A stretch of 11,016 bases of DNA, from contig JALFCJ010000202.1 in the NCBI GenBank assembly GCA_022771185.1, positions 1 through 11,016 of the forward strand, given 5' to 3'. Both the position numbers and the translations under genes were made by a program. The notes under the pieces were generated by a model, which worked only from the letters and a program-made list of their open reading frames with translations, did no database searches and was not told where the DNA came from. Origin of the DNA: Spirochaetales bacterium. Its GTDB lineage: Bacteria; Spirochaetota; Spirochaetia; Sphaerochaetales; Sphaerochaetaceae. This document shows positions 4,857 to 11,016 of this stretch, piece by piece (the first letter of the stretch is position 1; the number at the start of each line of letters is the position of its first letter).

Positions 4857-7358
4857 TTATCCTTCGATACCAGTGACTTTATAATCCTGATCTTCAACAG
4901 CCTTCTTTAATACAGAAGAATCAAGATTACTCTCTAATTCTACGATGGCTGTACCATTTTCGTGACTGACAACAGCGCTCTTTACGCCTGAAATACCCTC
5001 AAGAGTCTTCTTTACTCTTGCTTCGCAGTGACCACACATCATTCCTTCGATATGCATTGTTTTTGTCATTGATAAATTCTCCTTATTATCTTTAATGTTC
5101 TTTTTTAGTTTTCTTCTAGGTTTGTCTTTTCTTCCGTCATAAATATCAATTGTGTTGATTCTAAGAGCATTAGTAACAACACAGAAAGAAGAAAGGCTCA
5201 TAGCAAGGGCTCCAAAAGTCGGAGTCAGTCTTATACCAAAGAGAGGAATCAAGAGACCGGCGGCAAGAGGAATGCCTAGAGTATTATAGAAGAAAGCCCA
5301 GAATAGATTCTGATGGATATTTCTCAGAGTCCTTCTTCCTAGTCTCACTGCTGCAGCCAAGTCTGAAAGTGTACCATTGACAAGAACACAATCAGCACTC
5401 TCAATGGCCACATCTGTTCCGCTACCTATTGCAACTCCCACATCAGCACTCTTCAGTGCAACTGCGTCGTTTATTCCATCCCCTACCATTATTGTTTTGG
5501 CATATTTCTTTTCTTTCTTTACTCTTTCAGCCTTTCCTTCCGGTAGGACATTTGCTTCAACTTCATCTATTCCTGCCTTCTTTGCTATGGCTTCTGCAAC
5601 TTTTTCGTTGTCTCCAGTAAGCATGACGACTTTTAGCCCCATCTTCTTCATTTCGCTTATGGCTTTTGTACTATCGCTACGTAGGGTATCGGAAACAGCA
5701 ATCAAACCAAGAACAGTGTCATCTAAGCCAAACCAAAGGACAGTCTTACCTTCAGCCTCTAAAGCTTCAGATTTATTAAGAAGGTCTGATGGAATATTAG
5801 AGTATGCAAGAGCCAGTTCTTTCTTACCGCCCCACCCTTTTTTACCTTCTATCATCCCTTCAACTCCAAAGCCTGGAAGTGCCTTAAATGAAGAAATACT
5901 CTTCTCTTTTACATTATCCTTCTCTGCTCTATTCTTTATGGCTTTTGAAAGAGGATGCTCACTCTCTTTCTCCAAAGTATAAGCGACAGTCAGTAGTTCT
6001 TCTTCATTAATATTATTGGCGACAATATCAGTAACAATAGGTTTACCTTCTGTTATTGTTCCTGTTTTATCAAGAACAACTGTCTCTGTCCTTCCCATCT
6101 CTTCCAGTGCTGCGGCACTCTTATAGAGAATTCCATTCTTAGCTCCCTTACCACTTCCAACCATAATGGCGACAGGAGTAGCCAAACCAAGAGCACAAGG
6201 GCAGGAGATTACAAGTACACTTATTCCCCTCTCTAAGCTATATCCAAGATCACGGGATACAAAATACCAGATAAGAGTTGTAACAAAGGCAATCGCCATT
6301 ACAGTCGGAACAAAGATTCCTGAAACCTTATCGGCAATCTTTGCAATCGGTGCCTTCGATGCTCCTGCAGACTGCACCATCTCTATAATGTGGGAGAATG
6401 TAGTATCACTTCCAACCTTTGTAGCCTTACATCTCATTGCTCCGGAAAGGTTTATAGTTGAAGCAAAAACACTGTCCCCCTCTTTCTTATCCACTGGGAG
6501 GCTCTCCCCTGTAAGAGACGACTCATCTATAGCACCCAAACCCTCTACAACAACTCCATCAGAAGGCACAGATGAACCTGGTCTAAGAATAAAGATATCG
6601 CCTACCATTAGTTCATCAATTGAAATAACTCTCTCTTTTCCTTCCCTTATGACAACAGCTTCTTTAGGCTTTAATGCCATAAGTGACCTAAGGGCATCTG
6701 TAGTCTTACCCTTGCTTCTTGCTTCCAGCATCTTACCGAGCGTTATAAGTGACAAAATCATGGCAGCTGACTCAAAGTAGAGTGCATGAAAAATATGATG
6801 AGCTTCCGTTGTCTCAAGATGAGTCATCAAGAATACTTCATAGAGAGACCACAAATACGATGCTCCCGCTCCAAGAGATACCAGGGTATCCATATTGGGA
6901 CTTCTCTTCAGTAGTGCTTTTCCTCCAGAGATAAAGAACTTTCTGTTTATGACAATGATTATTGTAGTAAGCAATAACTCTAGTATTCCTATAGCCATAG
7001 GAGTAGAGAAAAAAGCAGGAAGTGGCCAAGACCACATTACGTGCCCCATAGATACATACATAAGAATTAAGAGAAAGCCTAAAGATGAGATAAGTCTCTT
7101 CTTGAGTATCGGAGTCTCTTTATCTTCAAATACATCGTCTTCCTCTTTTTTGTTCTCACCCTTCACAGAAGCTTTATATCCAGCCTTCTCTACAGCCTTT
7201 ATAACACTATTACTTCCGGCACTGCCTTCAACTGTCATAGAAGAAGTGAGAAGAGAGACAGAGACGCTCTCAACGCCCTCAACTTTCTTTACTGCCCTTT
7301 CAACGCTGCTCTGGCATGCGGCGCAGCTCATGCCATCAACTCTATATTCCGTCTTCAT
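4857..7358 (-). CDS. copA: Cu(+)-exporting P1B-type ATPase with N-terminal HMA and C-terminal CopZ-like domain
   Basis: An 833-residue inner-membrane pump that uses ATP to expel Cu(I). The N-terminal metal-binding domain has GMSCAAC (Cys12, Cys15). Transmembrane segments start near residue 86. The actuator TGES is at 283-286, the transport motif CPC at 386-388, the phosphorylated Asp430 in DKTGT, the nucleotide-domain His-Pro at 468-469, and GDGIND at 626-631. The last two helices carry YN (691-692) and MSLSS (720-724), the pattern of Cu(I)-specific P1B-1 pumps. After a Lys-rich linker (about 740-763) a second HMA domain (764-833) with GMMCGHC (Cys775, Cys778) ends the protein. C-terminal HMA domains are known in copper ATPases of anaerobic gut bacteria. 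The ATG (7358-7356) overlaps the csoR stop by one base, so translation is probably coupled. Control is presumably by CsoR. See the linker signals at 5067-5106. Confidence 0.97.
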   Translation of the reverse strand: MKTEYRVDGMSCAACQSSVERAVKKVEGVESVSVSLLTSSMTVEGSAGSNSVIKAVEKAGYKASVKGENKKEEDDVFEDKETPILKKRLISSLGFLLILMYVSMGHVMWSWPLPAFFSTPMAIGILELLLTTIIIVINRKFFISGGKALLKRSPNMDTLVSLGAGASYLWSLYEVFLMTHLETTEAHHIFHALYFESAAMILSLITLGKMLEARSKGKTTDALRSLMALKPKEAVVIREGKERVISIDELMVGDIFILRPGSSVPSDGVVVEGLGAIDESSLTGESLPVDKKEGDSVFASTINLSGAMRCKATKVGSDTTFSHIIEMVQSAGASKAPIAKIADKVSGIFVPTVMAIAFVTTLIWYFVSRDLGYSLERGISVLVISCPCALGLATPVAIMVGSGKGAKNGILYKSAAALEEMGRTETVVLDKTGTITEGKPIVTDIVANNINEEELLTVAYTLEKESEHPLSKAIKNRAEKDNVKEKSISSFKALPGFGVEGMIEGKKGWGGKKELALAYSNIPSDLLNKSEALEAEGKTVLWFGLDDTVLGLIAVSDTLRSDSTKAISEMKKMGLKVVMLTGDNEKVAEAIAKKAGIDEVEANVLPEGKAERVKKEKKYAKTIMVGDGINDAVALKSADVGVAIGSGTDVAIESADCVLVNGTLSDLAAAVRLGRRTLRNIHQNLFWAFFYNTLGIPLAAGLLIPLFGIRLTPTFGALAMSLSSFCVVTNALRINTIDIYDGRKDKPRRKLKKNIKDNKENLSMTKTMHIEGMMCGHCEARVKKTLEGISGVKSAVVSHENGTAIVELESNLDSSVLKKAVEDQDYKVTGIEG
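5067..5106 (-). promoter_or_regulatory. Slippery heptamer plus internal ribosome site in the copA linker
   Basis: Reading the minus strand, codons for Leu751-Lys752-Lys753 contain A AAA AAG (5106-5100) in exact -1 slippery phase, the same heptamer used in E. coli dnaX. A -1 shift gives GAA CAT then stop TAA (5094-5092), that is a 755-residue pump lacking the last domain. Eight bases further on, AAGGAG (5084-5079) stands nine bases before an in-frame ATG (5069-5067) that would start a free 70-residue CopZ-like chaperone, MTKTMHIEGMMCGHC. The only nearby stem (GATAA/TTATC around the AAGGAG) is weak. The elements are visible; their use is inferred. Confidence 0.45.
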
Positions 7359-7654
7359 TACTTTACTAACTTCTCCAATACTGAAGTAAGTTCCTCGACA
7401 ACTTTATCGTTCCCTTCTTTTATACCTCTTACAAAACACCCGGAGATGTGGGTAGACAACAACTCTCTGGAAAAAGAAGAAAACGCCGATTGAGCAGCAG
7501 AACACTGAGTCAATATGTCAATGCAATATGAATCATCTTCAATCATTTTCTTAATTCCTCTTATCTGCCCTTCTATTCTATTGAGACGGGTAATAAGTTT
7601 TTTCTTCTCTTCTTCATTTCTGTATGTCTTCTTTTCTTCGCAGCAACAACCCAT
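7358..7654 (-). CDS. csoR: CsoR-family copper-sensing transcriptional repressor
   Basis: A small all-helical DUF156 repressor of 98 residues from ATG 7654. A GTG at 7660 would add two residues. I prefer the ATG because GGGGTGA lies just before it, though the GTG also has a G-rich stretch upstream. The Cu(I) site is complete: Cys44, His69 and Cys73, with the family spacing of 25 and 4 residues. The core LITRLNRIEGQIRGIKKMIE (20-39) is typical of the family. Copper binding releases the protein from DNA. The N-terminus carries three consecutive cysteines (MGCCCEEKK), possibly an extra metal or thiol site. It lies first in an operon with copA, sharing one base. Two CsoR-like operators overlap its promoter, so it should repress itself and copA. 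A relative sensing another metal or a sulfur species is possible but less likely beside copA. Confidence 0.93.
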   Translation of the reverse strand: MGCCCEEKKTYRNEEEKKKLITRLNRIEGQIRGIKKMIEDDSYCIDILTQCSAAQSAFSSFSRELLSTHISGCFVRGIKEGNDKVVEELTSVLEKLVK

Positions 7655-7663
7655 ATTCACCCC

Positions 7664-7682
7664 TATACCCCTAGAGGGTATA
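7664..7682. promoter_or_regulatory. CsoR-type operator 1 at the csoR transcription start
   Basis: TATACCCCTAGAGGGTATA has perfect 7-bp half-sites TATACCC/GGGTATA around a 5-bp spacer, matching the G/C tracts flanked by TATA that are typical of CsoR operators. It covers the predicted start point and ends four to ten bases before the csoR start codon, so it also overlaps the ribosome site region. Confidence 0.8.
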
Positions 7683-7685
7683 AAG

Positions 7686-7714
7686 AATATACCCCCATAC
7701 CGTATCTAAGTCAA
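7686..7714 (-). promoter_or_regulatory. Sigma-70-type promoter for csoR-copA
   Basis: On the minus strand, TTGACT (7714-7709) is followed after exactly 17 bases by TATATT (7691-7686). Transcription should start near 7680, leaving a leader of roughly 25 bases. Confidence 0.8.
7688..7706. promoter_or_regulatory. Second, imperfect CsoR-like operator inside the promoter
   Basis: The half-site TATACCC (7688-7694) is repeated exactly 24 bp from operator 1. Its partner CCGTATC matches GGGTATA at four of seven positions with the same 5-bp spacer. It fills the promoter spacer and part of the -10 box, a good place for repression. A shared 24-bp period suggests two tetramers bound to similar helix faces. 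Confidence 0.5.
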
Positions 7715-7800
7715 GTAATAACACAAAAATCTAAATAAATTCATAAATATCTGAATATTCATTTGAAAATGTCCTAAATTATGTAATAGAGGCTAATAAT

Positions 7801-10353
7801 ATGATTTTTCGAAACAAGATTAATAAAGACGATGACTATACTGTAAACCTTAAAGATTGTTTGGCAAAAACAGAGTTTATTGATGGTGATACTGTCAAAG
7901 GAATGACAGTGAAGGAGCACTGTGTTCTTACTGGATACATTGCAAAAGAATTATACAGTATTATCTACGCTTCAAATAACCATATTCCTAGCATCTCACA
8001 ATCAGATCTTATCGCCTCTCTTCATGATATCGGAAAAATTTCAAAACCCTTTCAGAATATGATATATGGTTCTTTATCAGAGAAAAAGGATGTTCCATCT
8101 TATATTACTCCTAGCAAAGATTTATCAACGACTCATAGACATGATTCCATTGGTCAAGTTTTTGTTTCTGAATATGGAGAGAATCATAGGGATCAAGCAT
8201 GGAGTGCAATATCAAGAGTTGTAGGAGGTCATCACGGTCTTCATCCCTCGAACGAAGTGTTCTTTGCAGAGGATGGCATTTTTGGAGGTAAACCATATAA
8301 CGAACAAAGAAAAGAACTACTTAAAGAACTTGAAAACATATTTGGAAACAATCTGCCAAAATCGATTACAGATGAAGAAATAAGTTTTCTTACTGGTTTG
8401 ACAATCGTATCCGATTGGATTAGTTCCGCTGTAAGTAAGGAAGAACTGCTTTGTTCAGATTATAAATCTATTGCACTACAAAAGGTTCGTGATGCTGGTT
8501 ACTCAAAGCTACACATAAAACCTGGTTTATCTTTTAAAGATATATTTGGGTTCGAACCACATAAAGTTCAAAAAGATTTTTTTGAATCTGTAAACAAAGA
8601 GGGAACTTATATTCTTGAAGTTGAAATGGGAAAAGGGAAGACTGAGGCTGCTTTATATGCTTCATACAAACTCCTTCAAGAAGGAAAAGCTTCAGGAATA
8701 TATTTTGCGCTGCCAACTCGATTAACGTCTTTGTCTATTCATAAAAGAATGCTTACTTTTATTGACGCTATATCAACAGACGACAGTACTGCAAAACTTG
8801 TTTTCCAAAACTCTAATCTCTATATGAATGCCTATAGTGAAAACTGCTCACCAGGTGGAGATTGGTTCGACGAAAGAAAAAGAGGTATTCTAGCGCCTTT
8901 TGGCGTTGGAACTATTGATCAGGCATTAATGTCTGTCATAAACGTAAAACACTCATCTTTAAGAGCATTTGGACTGGCTGGTAAAGTTGTAATAATCGAT
9001 GAGCTACATAGCTATGATGAATACACAGGGTCCTTGATACTATACCTTATAAAACTTATAAGAAAGCTTGGAGGAACTGTTATTATTCTTAGTGCGACAC
9101 TAAGAAATGAGACAAAGAAAAATATACTTGGAAAGGAACCTGTTATTACTTCCTACCCTTTGATTACTATTTCTCAAAAAGAGAATGAGTTACAAGAACT
9201 TCAAACGACTTCCTCCAAAGACAAGATTATTGAAATTATTCATGGAAATAAACATGTCGGAATCGATCAAGCCATATCAATGTCATTAAAAGGAGGAAAA
9301 GTCCTCTGGATTTCAAACACTGTAGATGAAGCACAGAATGTCTACGCAATACTAAAATCTCGTTGTAACGAGCTAGGTGTTGTTGTGGGTTTATTACATT
9401 CTCACTTCATACAGAAAGATAGAAAAAGAATTGAAGATGAATATATCTCTTATTTCAGCAAGAAAGAAACTAGATCAAATAGAGGTGTAATACTAGTTGG
9501 GACACAAATCCTGGAGCAATCACTTGATATTGATGCAGATCTGATGATTACAGAGATCGCACCAATTGATATGCTTTTACAACGCATGGGTAGACTCTGG
9601 AGACATAATGAGAATAACAATCATAGACCATGCAATAAACCAACATGTATTATACTTCATCCTTCTTTTGAAAAGGTACAATCAGATGTGCAAAATGCGT
9701 TTGGTGTCAATGGCGTTATTTATTCGCCTTATGTTCTCTATAGAACACTAAAAGCAATACGCAATATTGTCTCTATTTCTGTTCCTTCAGAAATAAGATC
9801 CCTTATTGAGTCAACATATGTGTACGAGGATCCTGAAAACCAAAGTATAAAAAAAGCTTATGATGACCTGCTATTTAAACGTAGTCAAATGGAAAATGAA
9901 GCTAGAAATGCAAAGAACCTAGCGCAAGTAACAAAAAACGATAATGAAGTAATGACTAGATATCAGACTCAAAAGACATCTACTCTACTTCTCCTAAAAT
10001 CATACGACCCTCAATCACGAATCATTGAGCTTCTAGATGGGCATATCATTAAACTAAAAGAAACCCCCTCAAAACAAGAGAGAATAAGTATAGCTTCTCT
10101 TCTGATTCAAAACACTATGACGTTAAGTACGAAAATCATACCGGAAGAAGCGTTCATATTAGATAAGAATTCTATGCTTAGTCCATATATTTATTTTGGA
10201 GAAAAAGAAAACAAAGAACTCGGGGTTTTGCTTTTCAGTGACAAAGGGAAGCTTTTTGATGTTTTCAAAAATGAAATAATTACGAAAGAAATTGACTACT
10301 CGCACAACATAGGATATAAACAATTTAAAGAGAGTATTTATGAACAGATTTAA
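7801..10353 (+). CDS. cas3: CRISPR-associated nuclease-helicase Cas3 (type I-E)
   Basis: An 850-residue protein with the full Cas3 plan. It is recruited by Cascade to a target and then unwinds and degrades the DNA. The N-terminal HD nuclease has His40, His75-Asp76 (LHDIGK), His114-Asp115, His144-His145 (GGHHG) and Asp205 (SDW). The superfamily 2 helicase has Walker A MGKGKTEAAL (276-285), DELH (400-403), SATL (431-434), VGTQILEQSLDID (566-578) and QRMGRLWRH (595-603). The C-terminal accessory domain follows. Every catalytic motif is intact, so it is probably active. ATG 7801 has AGAGG (7788-7792) eight bases upstream. The 3' end overlaps the next gene, identified as cas8e, by 14 bases, which sets the type I-E assignment. 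It diverges from csoR; no clear promoter is seen in the AT-rich gap. Four sampled 60-base lines in cas3-cas8e average about 35% G+C, against 43-48% in three lines of the metabolic genes. Confidence 0.96.
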   Translation: MIFRNKINKDDDYTVNLKDCLAKTEFIDGDTVKGMTVKEHCVLTGYIAKELYSIIYASNNHIPSISQSDLIASLHDIGKISKPFQNMIYGSLSEKKDVPSYITPSKDLSTTHRHDSIGQVFVSEYGENHRDQAWSAISRVVGGHHGLHPSNEVFFAEDGIFGGKPYNEQRKELLKELENIFGNNLPKSITDEEISFLTGLTIVSDWISSAVSKEELLCSDYKSIALQKVRDAGYSKLHIKPGLSFKDIFGFEPHKVQKDFFESVNKEGTYILEVEMGKGKTEAALYASYKLLQEGKASGIYFALPTRLTSLSIHKRMLTFIDAISTDDSTAKLVFQNSNLYMNAYSENCSPGGDWFDERKRGILAPFGVGTIDQALMSVINVKHSSLRAFGLAGKVVIIDELHSYDEYTGSLILYLIKLIRKLGGTVIILSATLRNETKKNILGKEPVITSYPLITISQKENELQELQTTSSKDKIIEIIHGNKHVGIDQAISMSLKGGKVLWISNTVDEAQNVYAILKSRCNELGVVVGLLHSHFIQKDRKRIEDEYISYFSKKETRSNRGVILVGTQILEQSLDIDADLMITEIAPIDMLLQRMGRLWRHNENNNHRPCNKPTCIILHPSFEKVQSDVQNAFGVNGVIYSPYVLYRTLKAIRNIVSISVPSEIRSLIESTYVYEDPENQSIKKAYDDLLFKRSQMENEARNAKNLAQVTKNDNEVMTRYQTQKTSTLLLLKSYDPQSRIIELLDGHIIKLKETPSKQERISIASLLIQNTMTLSTKIIPEEAFILDKNSMLSPYIYFGEKENKELGVLLFSDKGKLFDVFKNEIITKEIDYSHNIGYKQFKESIYEQI

Positions 10354-11016
10354 CCTTACGACAGAACATTGGATTCCACTTGAAGGTGGCGTAAAAGCAT
10401 CATTACTTGATATGTATAATCCTGAAACAAGAGGTTTAGTATCAGGAAATGCAATCCAAAAGATATCTTTGTATAAATTGTTTTTTGCCATTGCCCAAGA
10501 TGCTGTTAAGTTAAAAGACTCATATGAGCAATCAAGCATTGGAATAGAGGAATTTGGTGCAATCTGCACCGAGTATTTAAAAGACCATTCAGATTGTTTC
10601 TGGCTATATGGGGATAAACCATTTCTACAGTATCCAGAGTTACTTAACACAAAAGTTGAAGACAGGGAAATATTGTGTTCATACATACCCGACATGTCTG
10701 CAGAAAATGATACAATAATTAGAGATACACAAACAAATCCACCTAAAGATGATGGAGAAAAAGCTGTGTTCATCTTAGGTTTAATGTCTTATGCTCTAGG
10801 AGGAAAAAGAGTATCAAATCCTGATTTATTTCTCAAAGGTAGTGACAGTAGAGGTAGGAGTGCAAAATCCGCACCCAGTCTTGGAAGTGGCAGTATTGCA
10901 GGATATCAGCAAAGTATTTTAATCTCGGATTCGATTCTGAAAACTGTATACCTTAACTATTTTACTATGGATGAAATAGCAGAAACAGGTTGCACTGAAA
11001 ATGATACTCTCGCCCC
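10340..11016 (+). CDS. cas8e: Type I-E Cascade large subunit Cas8e (Cse1/CasA), N-terminal part
   Basis: The first 225 codons of a protein that continues past the right edge. The start FNLTTEHWIPLEGG (residues 4-17) is the standard Cse1 opening. It is followed by an Ile/Leu-rich helix with FFAIAQDA (about 48-55), then DCFWLYGDKPFLQYPELL, matching the family pattern of a short aromatic stretch before PFxQ. Later, SAKSAPSLGSGSIAGY fits the conserved region where many Cse1 proteins have KPGPSLG. Cas8e recognises the PAM, anchors Cascade on the target and recruits Cas3. ATG 10340 lies inside the cas3 end (14-base overlap) with a weak AGAGAG site, suggesting translational coupling. The order cas3-cas8e predicts cse2, cas7e, cas5e, cas6e, cas1, cas2 and an array to the right. 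Sequence divergence from E. coli CasA is large, so the subtype rests on N-terminal motifs and position. Confidence 0.86.
   Translation, partial: MNRFNLTTEHWIPLEGGVKASLLDMYNPETRGLVSGNAIQKISLYKLFFAIAQDAVKLKDSYEQSSIGIEEFGAICTEYLKDHSDCFWLYGDKPFLQYPELLNTKVEDREILCSYIPDMSAENDTIIRDTQTNPPKDDGEKAVFILGLMSYALGGKRVSNPDLFLKGSDSRGRSAKSAPSLGSGSIAGYQQSILISDSILKTVYLNYFTMDEIAETGCTENDTLA

Noticed and set aside
5377..7389. Several plus-strand open frames of 160-204 codons across copA
   Set aside because: They mirror the copA coding strand; low-complexity Ser/Leu/Phe-rich products are typical shadows of a long coding gene.
7715..7800. CRISPR repeats or a strong cas3 promoter in the AT-rich gap
   Set aside because: No repeated 28-29 base unit is present; TTGAAA at 7763 has no -10 at proper spacing, and the GAATATTC palindrome is common in AT-rich DNA.
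10159..10773. Long minus-strand open frame of 204 codons
   Set aside because: It lies antisense to the cas3 end and cas8e start, which have clear family motifs; its own product shows no domain and no ribosome site.

Overview
The window reads as bacterial accessory and stress-related DNA from an anaerobe. I infer an anaerobe from the [FeFe] hydrogenase and rubrerythrin modules. A spirochaete (Treponema/Sphaerochaeta-like) is my best guess, because the solute-binding protein signal peptide ends in FANGQTE, a style common there. A clostridial host is also possible, and nothing here fixes the taxonomy. All genes in the window are complete except those cut at the two edges.

Layout. (1) 1-2550: a divergent metabolic unit. 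A periplasmic ABC-transporter binding protein runs leftwards off the window. A RpiR-type sugar-phosphate regulator and a class II ketose-bisphosphate aldolase run rightwards, overlap by one base and end in a clear terminator. I infer uptake and breakdown of a phosphorylated sugar. (2) 2691-4761: one long gene joins an [FeFe] hydrogenase to a rubredoxin-rubrerythrin-rubredoxin tail and ends in a strong terminator. The simplest reading is a soluble enzyme that passes electrons from H2 (or ferredoxin) to peroxide. (3) 4857-7714, minus strand: a copper operon of csoR and copA. It has a good promoter and CsoR-type operators just upstream. The copA product carries a CopZ-like metal-binding domain at its C-terminus. 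(4) 7801-11016: cas3 and the start of cas8e (cse1), the beginning of a type I-E CRISPR-Cas operon. The array and the remaining cas genes lie beyond the right edge. Sampled lines here are AT-richer than most sampled metabolic lines.

The most interesting structural point is that both large fusion genes look like two genes joined in frame. At each junction a canonical Shine-Dalgarno sequence and an in-frame ATG precede the second module. Just upstream of each lies a correctly phased -1 slippery heptamer (T TTA AAA and A AAA AAG) followed within four codons by a -1-frame stop. Each locus could therefore make a full fusion, a shortened first module and a free second module. Alternatively, each fusion may hang on a single base in an A-run, from recent mutation or a sequencing error. 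No CRISPR array, tRNA, rRNA or insertion sequence is visible.
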